NCBI GenBank assembly: GCA_009760855.2
Contig: WPIO01000114.1
Coordinates: 437,001 to 501,000 of the forward strand
From: Cristatella mucedo
Lineage: Eukaryota; Bryozoa; Phylactolaemata; Cristatellidae
Direction: 5' to 3'
DNA: 64,000 nucleotides
Part shown: one piece after another, positions 20,237-32,154 of the stretch
Position numbering within the stretch: position 1 is the first letter of the stretch
Layout of the letters: every line of letters starts with the position of its first letter
Made by a program: the position numbers and the translations under genes
The notes under the pieces: model-generated
What the model was told of the DNA's origin: nothing
The model's input: only the letters and a program-made list of their open reading frames with translations
Database searches by the model: none

Positions 20237-21620
20237 AATAATAATAATAATGATAATAATAATAATAATAATGCTCTTGATAAAGCACCCTCAGAGAACT
20301 CAATCTCTCTCTAAGCGCTTTACCTTTGCTGCAAAGGGAAATGCAATTTAATGGCAAGTAAAATCTTGATAAACAAACAAAATGAATAACATGGTTAGGG
20401 GTGACACGAACAGGGTCAGCAAGCAAATGTGGTTAGTGGCAGCATGCACAGTGTCAGCACGCACAACCACATCAAGGACGAATCACAGGGACCCACTAAA
20501 TGCTGTCCTAAATAGGTGTTTTTAAGTTCTTTTTAAATATGATCAAGTGGTGAGCCGTAATGGCACACTAGGTAAGGCGGTTGCTTTCATGACCTCAATC
20601 CCAAGTTCGTGGGTTCGATTCCTGTGGTGGGCGATCCTTTATCGCCCCTGCAAGCGGTGGTGATAGCCGTAAAGGCTCTTCTGTCGCTATACAAAAAGAA
20701 ACTGTTTAAGTAGCTAGGTTTAAGTCAGGGGATGTTCCGACGCAAGTCAGAAGTGAGTTCCAGGCTTTGGGAGCATACGACCTAAATGCACGGTCTCTAA
20801 AGAATTTGAGTTTTGTACGAGGTATTGGCAGACTGTTGGATTCCGAAAAGCGGGTGGTACGATGCTTGGCCTGGTGGGGGAGTATATCTGAGAGATAGGC
20901 TGGAGCCAAAGAATGAAGTGACCTAAAACTGAGCGAAAAAAATCTTGGTCTATCCGTTGCTTGACGGGTAGCTAATGCAGGTCGGCGAGAAGCTGTTTGA
21001 CGTGGCAACTGGTACCCTCACGACAGACAAGCCTAGCTGCGGAGTTTTGCACCAGCTGCAATCGCCTGATCGCACATGCCGATAGGCCAGTGAGCAGTGA
21101 GTTGCAGTAGTCGAGACGAGATGTCACGAATGCATGGACCAACTTAGATGTGGTATCCTTATCTAAACAAGCCCGAATTTTACCAATGTCATGAAGCTGA
21201 AAATAGGCTGATTTGACTGTGGAGCTGATGTGGTCGTCTAACGAGAGGTCGCTTTGGAATATGACACCTAGATTTCGAGCTGATTCAACTGGAGATATGC
21301 TGGCAGAGCCAATTTTGAGAGTCAGCCTTTCCAATCTCTGGATCACACTGGGTTTGCCCATAACTAGTAAGTTAGTTTTATTATCGTTAAGTTTTAGAAA
21401 ATGTGCTGCCATCCATGTGCGGATGTCATCAATGCATGCAGCAAGTGAGTTTAGAGAATTTGAGGTGCTCGAAGGCTGAGAGGGATCAAAGCAAAGTTAC
21501 AACTGAGTGTCATCCGCATAGAAGTGAAAGCCTAGATTGTGCCTGGCAATCACATCAGCAAGAGGGAGAGTATAAACCGTGAAAAGAACCAGACCTAGCA
21601 CGGAGCCCTGGGTTTACAGA
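20237..21620 (-). mobile_element. LINE-A interrupted by SINE-A
   Basis: Starts with a long AAT/ATG microsatellite tail and continues through the 3' UTR to 20548. After the SINE it resumes with the ORF from the C-terminus back to the VPQGS motif. The ORF is split into two frames (20706-21008 and 20972-21412) by a frameshift, and YADDTQL is followed by a stop-free but shortened end. Truncated near 21612. Confidence 0.9.
20549..20719 (+). mobile_element. SINE-A nested in LINE-A
   Basis: Head GTGAGCCGTAATGGCACACT, B box TTCGTGGGTTCGATTCCTG, hairpin body and AAGAAACTGTTTAAGTAGCT tail. Short direct repeat TCAAGT/TTAAGT at the borders. It splits otherwise continuous LINE-A sequence. Confidence 0.88.
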
Positions 21621-21897
21621 AAGATCTTGAATATTTTCACTCATAGGCACCACATTTGTGTGGGTACGCGCGGTCTTGCGTTAGCTCAGAACCATCTTCT
21701 CACTCAGGCACTGATTAACTCCATGACCTAGTGCACTAGTACTCAACTAGCTTCTCGGTAAGTAACAGGATACACATTGTCAGAGTTTCCATACACGTTG
21801 CTTCTCTGCGCCCAAAATACGTTCGGGCTCGAGCAGCCGTGCAATTTTTTGATGCGAGGTTTTTTAACTACGTTGTCTTCTAAAAGCTTAAAGATAG

Positions 21898-22135
21898 AAT
21901 AATAATGGTACTACTAATAATAATACACTTGATAAAGCACCCTCAGATAGCTGAATGTCTTTCTAATTGCATTATATGTGCTGCAAAGGTAACACAATCG
22001 AATGGTGAGTGGAAATATCGTGCTTGATAAACAACGTGAATAACACGTTTAACATGAATAACGTGCACAGGGTCAGCATTCAAGCACGGTTAGTGGCAGC
22101 ATGCAACAGTGTCAGCATGCCTAAGCACCATTACA
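21898..22135 (-). mobile_element. LINE-A 3' end, diverged
   Basis: AATAATAATACACTTGATAA, CCCTCAGATAGCTGAATGTC and the two-unit 3' UTR (GGGTCAGCATTCAAGCACGG, GTGTCAGCATGCC). The ORF is missing. Confidence 0.8.
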
Positions 22136-22619
22136 TGGAAGCTCAACTGCTGGTGATACGCAAAATCTCTGGCCTTGAAATTCAGAACGTCAAAATCAGC
22201 CTGGAAAGCGATAGGCATTTATCAACCGCCGCTGCTTACTTATCGTACAGCAAACGGATCCAGTAAGTAGGGGTCAGTATACAGGCTCGTAAAAAAGAAG
22301 TTTAATGATTTAGCTCGCCAAAAAGAAAGTGCAATGATACTAGCGACGTATTGTATTTTCTGTAGTTAGTTGTATTTCTGCCGTTAGTACTCTGTGTCCT
22401 AGTCCATTGATAGTTGACCTTTCGAAATTTGGCTAATATTAATATCAGACACTTTCATTTAAGCAGTGTCTGGTTGTTTTGCGTAATGTAGGAATAACAT
22501 AGGCAGTGTGACAGAAGAAAAACCGTCCTAGCGGGCTGGAAGTGCGGGACGGGCGAAAATCGTCGGCGGAAATCCCGAGCTTTAAGCTGCGAGCGTGAAG
22601 AATGAAAGGGGACGTATCG

Positions 22620-23230
22620 CACCGCAATGCAATGTAATGTATCTCCGTCTGTAACTCCACAAAGTCATAAAGACTATGTGAGTGTTATGCAGTAGAGTTT
22701 TGTATAGCCCACACACAGCCTAAGCAGTTTTCGGTACGCATTCGGTAGCCAACAGACTTCGTCTCACGCAACAAAGAGAAAATGGGAAGCATAGCAGAGT
22801 CGGGAGAGCAGTTGAGGTAGTGAGTAGCGTGGAAGCAGCAGCTCAGCACCGCTAAAAAGAATGAGCCACAGTCGGCAGCAGAAGAGTAGTTGTCGTTGCG
22901 TAAGAATTATGGAAGCGAGTTCCACAGTCTAGGACCTGCAGGGCGAACGCTTTTGTCGCCAACGGTCTTTAAGCGGTGGAATGAAACAGCTAATTTGTTG
23001 TCCACACAGGACTTGAGGGCGCGAACAGGCTGAAACTGGTGCAGCAGTTCAGCTGGGTACGAAGGAGTTAAGCCGTGGCGGGCCTAGTGGGTCAGCGTAA
23101 GAACTTTGCTCTGTATCCTTTGCTCAACCGGCAGCCATCCTAGCTCTTTCAGCAGAAGAGACACGTGGTCAAACCTCTGGGACTTGAAGAGTAGCCTTGC
23201 AGTTATATTCATAGTCAACTGCAGTGGCCT
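22620..23230 (-). mobile_element. LINE-B non-LTR element, 3' end
   Basis: On the minus strand it encodes ELGWLPVEQRIQSKVLTL, then GLTPSYPAELLHQFQPV and RPAGPRLWNSLP: the C-terminus of a CR1/L2-like RT, different from LINE-A. A 3' UTR of about 300 bp follows, ending in TACATTACATTGCATTGC, a TTACA-type tail. An internal TAG lies in the LTLTH segment. Two other copies lie at 53330 and 31118. Confidence 0.8.
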
Positions 23231-24807
23231 TGCAATGCACATACGGTTCGCTTACTAATTGACTCAACTTGATGGGATTCGATTGCAGCTAAGCTCATTT
23301 TACAAAGTCCAGGCGTGCAATAGAGGGCACCCAATGTGCACACGAAAACAATCTAGGTTGACTAAAGCTCGTGAATTCTTGCGACAGACTTGCCACACCG
23401 CTTTAGTTTCAGCATTCGGCCGTCAGTGTGTAATTTCTGAAATAAATTGCCATCTTAGCATCTTATGAGCAAAAATTAGAAAGATCTGCACACAGTCTAC
23501 TAAAACTACAGAAACTCATATGCAAATTTCGCTAAAAAGTTGAAAGTTGACAAATCTTTTCGCACTCTGCCTGAACAAGACAAAAGTTTGTGCGAAGTCT
23601 TAACATCACAGTACAAAATCATTGGTAAAGGATAAACATAATCCACGAGAAGCCAAAATTACTTCAAAAAAGTTTCTAATTCCTAGCACATTCGTCCTTA
23701 CGCTTTCCACCATCAAATCTGTAGAAAATGATTAAAATTGGAAGAAAGGAGAAATCTCTATTCTGGTCGCGATCAGTCCTTACTAAAACGGAACAAAAGA
23801 TCCTTGGACTATGGCAGCTCACGGATTGTAACGACTAATGATGGAGCCTGCATGGCTTTTACCTTTCACCGCTAACTTATGAATAAAACGATAGTATTCG
23901 AAACATTCGAGGGACGAAAATATTTTTTTTTCGAATTCCCTTTTAAATTCTTAGTTACAACGCCTGGTCGTATCTAGCATCTATCTAGCATTACATATGT
24001 CGAAGCCGTGTTAGCTGTCGGCTGTCATGTTGGCCTTCACATGATTAAAGGTCAGCTTAAGTGTAGGAGCCGGAGGGGCACCGCACATGCATCCCTGTCT
24101 GGAAGATTGGCTGAGGAAATGGTTCTACATGAGTGACCTGGTTTCGCTAGTTATCAAAAACCAAGAATAATACCTCGAAACAGCGCTTTGTGATTGCTGC
24201 TGAAGTATAGGCTGTTTAATGAAACTGGGGCGGTCAGAACTACAGGTCTTTAAAAGGCTCCATATATGCACTGGTTGCCTTGATAGGTTCTGCGACGGCT
24301 TTAAATGATGAGGGTAAGAGAAAAGCCAAAAGAATTAATAAAGAAACCTGTCACAGAACGGATCACACATGTCGGTAAGTTTTAGGCAACTAAAAGCATT
24401 CTCATTAGGCTCCAGTTGTTATAAAAGAAAGAATAACTTAAATCCGGCATTGCTTATTGCTTATACCAGAGATATTTCAAAATAAGCATGGATAGGCAGG
24501 CTGGTTAATTATTTGACAGCATTCAGGTGTATGAATATGGATGATATATTTCTCAACACAGCAGAAAGTCAAGCAGTTTGAATGCGGACAGTCCGATCGA
24601 TGCAAAGCTGACCTTATTTACTGACTTGCCTAGTGATTGAATGCATATTGTGTTGATGTTGACGCATTTATTTTAATATATTATTTTTGTATTTCGTACA
24701 CAATGTGTTCTGTTTCAATCTTAATCTTGCATAATAATTCGATGTAGTACTCAAACAAAGAAAACACAATGATTGCTCATACTTTGAAACGGAACATAAT
24801 TAACCTT
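23231..24807. other. Unassigned A+T-rich stretch
   Basis: No repeat, RNA gene or coding segment recognised. Confidence 0.5.
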
Positions 24808-27600
24808 AACATTAATAATAATAATATTTTACTTGTATTGCGAACTCAGTGAACTTAATCTCTCTCAAGACACTTATGTATGCTGCGAAGGAAGCATGTT
24901 CGAATGATCAATGGGTAGGATAGTCGATGACAGCAAGCATAACTAGAGGTGACAGGGTTAGCATCGTGCTAATATGGTTAGTTTCAGCATGCACAGTGCC
25001 AGCACGTATAAGCAAACAAAGGAAGAATCACACGGACCCGATAAATGCTATGATAAATAGATGGTTTTTAGCTTTTCTTTAAATGCGGTAAAGTCATGTG
25101 TTGTCGTGACGCTAGTTGGCGATGTGCTTAAGGCTTTAGGAGTATACGATCTTTAAAAGCACGGTCTCCAAAGGATTCGAGGTACATACGAGGTGTTGCT
25201 GTGCAATTAGATTCCGAAAAGCCGGTGGTACAATGCTTAGCCTGGAGGAAGAGTAGATGTGATAGGTAGGCTGGAGCTAGAAAAAAAAGGGACCTAAATG
25301 TGAGTGACAGAATTGTGAAGTCCATGTGTTTCTTTACTCGGAGCCAGTGCAGATTGGTAAGAAGTGGTAGATGTGGCAACTGAAACGCTCACGACAGACA
25401 TGCCTAGCTGTAGAGTCGTGCCCCAAATATAAGCAAATGATAGTACAGGCCGATAGACCAGCAAGTAGTTAGTTGCAGGAGTCGAGATGGCATATAAAAC
25501 ATGCACGGACAAATTTAGACGTGGTATCACTGTCTAAAAACGCCAAACTTTTAGCAATGCCATATAGCTGAAATTAGGCAAAATTGTTTGTTGTGCTGAT
25601 GTCGCCATTAAAAGAAAGGTAACTTTAGAAGTCAGACACCTAAACTTCGTGCAGGTTCAACAAGAAATAAGCCGACAGAGCCGATATTTATGCGTTACAC
25701 TTTCTAATGTCTAAATCACACGTAGTTTTCGCATGAGCAGCCGGTGGTTTGTCATCATTCAATTTCAGAAAGTTTGCTGCCATTTATGTGTGGATGTCAG
25801 CAATAAATGCAGCTGGGACTTGAGAGAATTTGACGTGGTGTAGGCTGGGGTTAATCAAAGCCAAGGTGGAACTGAGTGCTATCTGCCTAGAGGTGAAAGC
25901 CTAGGTTATGCTTGGCAATTACATCTGTAGGAGGGAGAATATAAACCGTGAAAAGAATCGAAAGAAGCAAAGAACCCCGAGGTACCCTATACTTCAGTGG
26001 TTCCTCGAATGATCTTATGACGTTCACGTCAATACTCTAGATTCTCCCACTGAGATAAGACCTGAACCATTGCAGAGCAGTGCCAGTGATGAGTATTCAA
26101 GATGAGAAGCGCTCAAGAAATACTTGATGATCGATAGTATTAAAAGCTGCCAAAATATTGCGCAAAACGAGCAGAGATCCTCTACCCATGTCTACATTCC
26201 TAATTAGGTCGTAGTACACCCGAAGCAATGCTGACTCTATGGAATGAATAGCTTTAAAACCAGACTGGAACTTGCCAGCAAGCGCTGAAGTTTCAATGTA
26301 GGAGTTCAGCTGGTATGCTATGACTCAATCCAATAGCATTTATTGGAACTGTAAAAGAGAGAGTGGACGGAAGTTTCTCAAGTTCTCTTGGTCTAGTATT
26401 TCTGTCTTTAGTAGCGGCCTGACTATGCATTTTGAAGGGTGCTGAGAAGTTACGTGAGGGTAATGAAATATTTATGATGTTAGTTATGCGTGGAAGCAGC
26501 GGATCTATGCATCGTTGAAGCAGAATTTAGATATTGAGGTGCTTCATGGGATTGAGGGACAGCTATCTAGGAATATGCTGCCACCATAGGGATGAGCTCT
26601 CTGATCTGACCTTGTTTATCTTGTTGAAAAAAGCTAGAGAAACAATTAGATAAATGATTATAAGGATCCCAAGGTAAGGAGCTAACGTTGTACCAGTTGT
26701 GGAAAAGGTTGTTGATCGTCGAAATCCGCATGTTTTGATTGTGAATCTGTGATTTATGGCTCACTAGGTAAGGTGATTGCTTTTCACAACCTCCACCCCG
26801 AGGTCGTGGGCTCAAATCCTGCAGTGGGCGATCCTTTATCGCCACTGCAAGCGGTGGTGATAGCCGTAAAGGCTCATCTGTCGCTATACAAAAAGAGGCT
26901 GTTAAATCAGCTAGCATTATTTTCCCTTTAACACAGTTTTTTTATCGAAGCTAGACTTTGCTGTTGCTATCAATAATTGGTAAGATCTACAGTATTTTTT
27001 GCATGCCTCTTAATAGACAGTCAATCCCGATTTTTTGTAAGCTTTTTCAAGATCGGGCTAAGTAGACCTAGCTAGGTCTAATAAGCCTGAGTTAATGCCT
27101 GTGGTAAGCTATAGGTCGTCTGGGTGAAGGCGAGCAGTGCGTTTGAGTCAGAGGTGCAAACTAGTTGAGCATGCCAGCTAGTGTCGTGTTGTAGCAATCT
27201 GCCAATGATGACATATGTGAAGAGGGATTAAGAAGCAGAGGCAAAGCATAAACTCTCGCGCGGACAGCATTGATGTCAAGGGTCTTGAGATTTCGCGATT
27301 CAAAGGCGACTTTAGAATCCAAGAGGGGCACACAATGTAAACTGACTGAGGCCTGTATGAGGTCAGAAAAGCAGATGGTAGTAATAAGTGATAACAGCGT
27401 GGAGTTGTAGGAGATCAAATTTGGTCGAGTGTCTTACCGTCGATGCGAGGATGGGTATGCACATGAGCCACAAGCAAGAATGCGTCAGTCTGTGCACGAA
27501 ATTCTGTACTGAAGAGGTTCGATAAGTTATTAAAGTGAATGTTAAATAACCCATAATGAGAAAGCTTGGAAATTGGAGTCAGTGGTCTGTCCGGCAAATT
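24808..27600 (-). mobile_element. Long LINE-A copy with nested SINE-A
   Basis: From an AAT tail at 24808 through hairpin, 3' UTR, RT and pre-RT regions to 27600, interrupted only by SINE-A at 26750-26925. The part at 27161-27418 encodes SRNLKTLDINAVRARVYALP and SSLADCYNTTLAGML, the conserved segment before RT in L2-like elements. Many frameshifts; inactive. Confidence 0.85.
26750..26925 (+). mobile_element. SINE-A nested in LINE-A
   Basis: CACTAGGTAAGGTGATTGCT, GGTCGTGGGCTCAAATCCTG, body CCTTTATCGCCACTGCAAGC and tail GAGGCTGTTAAATCAGCTAG are near consensus. Confidence 0.88.
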
Positions 27601-27779
27601 CCAGGATTAAATACTCGTATTAACCTGAAGACGGTACAAATTACACGGCCAAAGAAAAGTGAACAGCTACAATTTATATTCACATCGCACCTGATTGAGG
27701 GGATTTATCCCATTCAATAATATTTCAAGAATATCGATGAAGATTCTTACTGTAAATATTAGTGTTCTAGCAGGAATTA

Positions 27780-28802
27780 TTTTAACATAATGCATAACTG
27801 CACAAGCTTAGGCCGAGTTCGAACCTTGAGTTGGAAGTTGCCACCTTTAATGTTCGTTCACCCAGTATCGCGCCCGAAAAAAATTTCCATTTCGTGAGCA
27901 AAGGTGTGCCTGCGAGTTAAGAAACGTCCACCTGAGCTTTACTGACTAAATCAAGCATCGAACCAACGTGAGATCTCTCTCTCTCTCATTTTTTCTCTGG
28001 CCTACAGGTCCATTCACTGGTGTGCCATTTCGACAGTGTAGCACTCCGACCTCCATGCTCATTCATCGAGCTCTCACACCGCCTGCACCTCAGCTATCAG
28101 TAAAGGTTCTTCTCGCTAAATTACAATTTTTAGGTCATCGTGAATTCTGTTCAAATGCATCTGAAGCTGAAAGTCAGCTCGAGCTTATTTTACAACCAGC
28201 AATGCCTTTGCATCCCTTAGGTGGTAGCCCAAGATGCACCTGTTATCCAAATTTTTCTGCACCGCAGCCAGCTCGTCGTCTTTGGTTCTCGAGTGCTAAG
28301 CGTAAACACTTGTGTAATAATCAGTGACTTTTACTAATCAGTGATTCTCATGGCTGGTGGCCACACGGACATCTTCATGAGCTTTTGAAGTCCTGTTTCC
28401 ACACGAGACTTGCTTGCTTTAGAATTATTGTTTTAGCCAAAACACAATGAGAACACTTACCGTTTGCTTATTACTCATTTTGCAAGAAGTCTAAAGCCAA
28501 TGCACGGGGATTCAGTTCTTCTGCAGGTTCGTAGAAAAGATTGATTGTTATAATTTCTTATGAAAACCAACTATTCATCAATGTACAGACATGCAAAGGT
28601 CAAACAAGGGCATATATGTGGGACGTTATCTAAATATACAGATGAAAATATTGAATTCATTCGGATAGGTATCGACTCCCGAAAGGTGCACGCCAACGTC
28701 TTTCTTTAAGGCTAATTTTTCAGAAATATTTAATCATGTAATTATGCTTCAGTCTTACAATAGGCACGCGTTTACTACGACTAATTTGTATGTCGTACTT
28801 AC
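27780..28802. repeat. Tectonin-locus duplication, copy 1 (intron side)
   Basis: Aligns in order with about 62940-63953, for example AATCAAGCATCGAACCAA versus AATCAAGTATCGAGCCAA, GGTGGTAGCCCAAGATGCAC versus TGTGGTAGCCCAAGACACAC, and the block next to the tectonin exon donor. It lies 3' of the tectonin exon on the minus strand. Plus-strand sequence 27968-28327 is open for 119 codons after a very strong acceptor-like site (CTCTGGCCTACAG), but no donor or domain supports a gene. Confidence 0.75.
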
Positions 28803-29500
28803 ACCAAACAATTGACAAGTCATCCAGAGAGTGAATTGGCGAAACAAAGTTGTAACAGATGACTCAATCCACATCTGTCCGGTTGGAGATAAAGCGGTGA
28901 TTGCAGAGCGGCATCTAAGAAACCCATTGGTGGTGGCTGCACACACCTGACCGTAGCCTGAAGCTATCACCGTGAAGCCACTACCAACTACCTGCCACGT
29001 CCTACCATCGTCAGCTGTAAATGCTGCGTCGCCGTTTGAAAGTACTGCCCAGAGTCCAGCCGGCCCAGCGTCTGCATATTTTACGTTAGGGCTCTTGTAG
29101 GACCAAGACGTTCCACAGGGAGTTGACGAACTAATGCCTCTTCTGTAGTAGAGCTGGTCGTATCCGTTCACAACCCAGACGGTGCCGTCAAGGTCACTTA
29201 CAGTCGATTGGCTAGCCCATCCGTCTGTTTGTTTCCAAGCATTGCCCGACGGCTGTTCAGCTGTGATATTAGCTTTACACCAGATACCTCCGGCAGAATT
29301 CGTACCCCAAACAGACGTTTTACCTACATCCAGGTTATTGAGAGAGACGTGCTCAGTCAGTATCACCCATCGACTTTCGTAGTACAGAGGATTGCCAAAA
29401 CTTCCCTGCATAAAAGCCAATGAGCCATTGATGAGTATGCCAAATATTCCTGCCATCCCTGCAGAAAGCCACTGCAGCTGGTAAGTTGTTTCTTCCACGT
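28803..29500 (-). CDS. Tectonin beta-propeller protein, internal exon
   Basis: Acceptor ATACCTTTTTCAG (exon begins at 29500) and donor TTTGGT|GTAAGT (exon ends at 28803). The 698 bases stay open: 2 leading bases plus 232 codons. The product shows repeated tectonin signatures: LSAGMAGIFGILINGSLAF, VGKTSVWGTNSAGGIWCK, DLDGTVWVVNGYDQLYYRRG, AGPAGLWAVLSNGDAAFT and ASGYGQVCAATTNGFLRC, plus the start of a sixth blade (MWIESSVTTL). Tectonin proteins fold as six-bladed propellers and act as lectins or pathogen-binding proteins in many invertebrates and fish eggs, usually secreted; that role is inferred here. An ATG at 29523-29525 is in frame after a stop, so a single-exon start is possible, but the acceptor is stronger. 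Flanking exons are not identified. Confidence 0.85.
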
Positions 29501-29589
29501 CTGAAAAAGGTATATTGCGAATCATTTATCTCTTCTGAGACAGTAGAAATTCCATGTGGTTGGACAGCTGTCGTTGGTCGAAATAGGGA

Positions 29590-29605
29590 GCAGTAGCAGC
29601 AGCAG

Positions 29606-29649
<44 letters not shown>

Positions 29650-29706
29650 GAAGCAGCAGCAGTAGCAGCAGCAGTAGTAGCAAAGCTGCAGCAGCAGCAG
29701 CAGCTG
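29590..29706. repeat. CAG/TAG trinucleotide repeat
   Basis: About 117 bp of CAGCAGTAG-type repeats just upstream of the tectonin exon on its strand, where they read CTG/CTA. Probably intronic; the long Leu or Cys ORFs here are a repeat artefact. Confidence 0.9.
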
Positions 29707-29825
29707 CATGAGATGTAACCGCAGGAGCGGTAATCGCCATCGGAGAAGTAGTTGTAGAGGCAAAAAAGAGAAGTAGAGGATGCAATAGAATCAGCGTTGG
29801 CAATTACACCAATAGTTGCAGTGTA

Positions 29826-30279
29826 ATAGAAATGGCTTCAAATAGTTGTCATGCTGTATATTAACTCTTTCCGTGCGCATAGAAACAGTAAACAGCAGAG
29901 AAAGCTTATGATTAAACTGTTTCAGATACAGAATATTCTTAATCTATAGTGTCTAATTTCACTTAGGGTGGCATCAGGCTTATGCGACCTCTTATTCGAG
30001 CATGTGTAAGCTAAATTAGCCAGATTATGATAAAATTGCAGGCTATTAGTGAATCATAAAAAATGATGATTAGACACCACACATAGAGTAAAATATTGCT
30101 GTAGAAACCGAAGATCAACTGAAAATTAGTCAGAATAGTTAGTTATTAAATTGCACTTTGAATTAGCGAGTGCAAGCATTGGCTGCTCCTACACAGAAGT
30201 GCCTCTTTCAAACCTCACCCTCTCTATTTCTCTTAAGGATATACTTTATGGTTAGGGTTTGTTTTAGTGTCAGTCAGGA
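29826..30279. other. Unassigned A+T-rich stretch
   Basis: Upstream side of the tectonin exon on the minus strand. No further exon recognised. Confidence 0.4.
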
Positions 30280-30725
30280 TCGCTTTCCAGGCTTTGAGCC
30301 ATATGAACTAAAAGCTTGCCTTCAAAAGAATTTGAGGTTGGCAAAAGGCACAGCTAAACGACGTGTTTAAAATGACCAGGTGGCATGACGCCTAGCCTGA
30401 TCGAGAGTTCTAATAGGTAGGCCGGAGCCAAAATATTAAGGGCGATACAAAGATGTGCATACTAGCATGTGCATTGAGCCCTGAAAATCTACCCTATTTT
30501 TAGGCACTTTAAATAGTATTAAAGGGACAAATGTAAATTAGCTTAGGATACCGAGCAGCTTCCAAATGAATAGGCGCATGCTTGTCAATTCACATTGACC
30601 CGGCAAACTAGAAAAGGAAAGTTGCTTTACAGCTACTTTTACTAGCCTTCGGCTCAGGAAACGTCGTGATTTCCGTCGGGATTAAGTTCGAGGCTTTTTG
30701 TGAGCATAAGAACTAAAATTGACAG
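30280..30725 (-). mobile_element. Diverged LINE-A fragments
   Basis: Three scrambled pieces: CCAGGCTTTGAGCCATATGA (ORF end), TTTTAGGCACTTTAAATAGT (tail hairpin arm), and GAGGCTTTTTGTGAGCATAA (ORF end again). Confidence 0.55.
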
Positions 30726-30726
30726 G

Positions 30727-32125
30727 CGAAATCTAGGCTTTCACTTCTATGCAGAGGACACTCAGTCGTACCTTGCTTTGATCCCTCCCAGCTACCCAGC
30801 ACGTCGAATTTTCTCAAATGCCTTGCTGCATGTACTGATTACATATTTACATGGGTTGCAGCAAAATTTCTTAAATTAAATGGAGATACAATCAACTTAC
30901 TAGTTATAGCGCCAAGTGTGATTCAAAAATTGGAATTTTAACGCTCACAATCTGCTGTGCCATAATATGACCCGCAGAATCTGCATGAAATCTAGGTGTT
31001 CTGTTCCGAAGCGACCTTTCATTAGACGACCGCGTCATCTCCACAGTCGAGTCTGCCAACATTCAGCTACGCAGCATTGCTAAAATGCGGGCTAACTTAG
31101 AGAGGGATAACATTTCTTACGCAACGACAACTGCTCTCCTACTGCCGACTATGACTCATCCTTTTCAGCGGTCCCGAGGTGCTACTTCCCGGCTACTCAC
31201 TAGCTCAACTGCTCTCCTGACTCTGCCATGCTTTCCACTTTATCTTTGTTGCCTGAGACGAAGTCTGTTGGCTACCGAATGCGTACCGAAAGTCGCTTAG
31301 GCTGAGTGCGCTATACAAAACTCTCCTGCGTAACGCCCACATGGTCTTTATGACTTTGTGGAGTTACAGACGGAGATACATTACAATACATTACATTACA
31401 TTCATTACATTACCACATCACAATTTGTGAACGCATTCATTACCTGACGTCTTAACTTCAGTAATTCACTGCTTCCTGGTCTACAGGCCTGTGCTTTCAG
31501 TCGCTTACAGTTGGTGCAAAACTCTGCAGCTACGCTTGTCTGTCGTGAGCATCGAAGCTACCACAGCGCACCATTTCTCGCTGACCTGCATTGGCTCCCG
31601 GTCAATCTTCTTATCGACTTCAAGATTCTGTCACTCACTTTGAGGTCCCTTCATTCTCAGAGTCCAGCCTACCTATTAGATCTAATCCCCCACCTGGCTA
31701 CGGATCTTATTGCTAGTTTTTTGGAATCTAATTATGTACACATACCTCCTAAGAACCTCAAATCGTTTGGAGACCATGCCTTTACTTCGTACGCTCCAAA
31801 AGCGTGGAGCACACCGCCGACTGGCGTCACGACATCCCCTGACTAGACCACATTAAAAAAAACTAAAAGTTCCCCTATTTATCACAGCATTTAGTGGGTC
31901 AATTAGATTCGTCCTTTGTGTACTAATGCGTGCTAAAAGTGTGCATGCTGACACTAACCATGTTAGCATGCTGACCCTGTGCATGTCACATCTAGCCATG
32001 TTAAGCTTGATGTTCATTAAGCATGCTACCGCTAACTATTCGATAATGCTGCCTTTAAGCAAATGTAAAGTCTCTAGAAACAGATTGCGTTCTCTGAGGG
32101 CACTGTAACAAATGGATTAGTATAA
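30727..32125 (+). mobile_element. LINE-A with nested LINE-B
   Basis: Begins at the YADD region (TAGGCTTTCACTTCTATGCA) and runs to 31117. LINE-B then interrupts it; it resumes near 31425 with the C-terminal ORF (31511-31846, VQNSAATLVCREHRS, LLADLHWLPV as FLADLHWLPV). The 3' UTR, hairpin and tail end at about 32125. Old copy with many substitutions. Confidence 0.85.
31118..31425 (+). mobile_element. LINE-B 3' UTR inserted in LINE-A
   Basis: CGCAACGACAACTGCTCTCC, GTTGGCTACCGAATGCGTAC, GACTTTGTGGAGTTACAGAC and the pentamer tail ACATTACATTACATTC match the minus strand of 22620-22905. Truncated to the 3' UTR. Confidence 0.85.
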
Positions 32126-32154
32126 TTATTAATAAAAACAGAGTCTGCAAAGAT

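Noticed and set aside
29353-29803. Leu- or Cys-rich ORFs upstream of the tectonin exon
   Set aside because: Translation of the CAG/TAG repeat; no splice or domain support.
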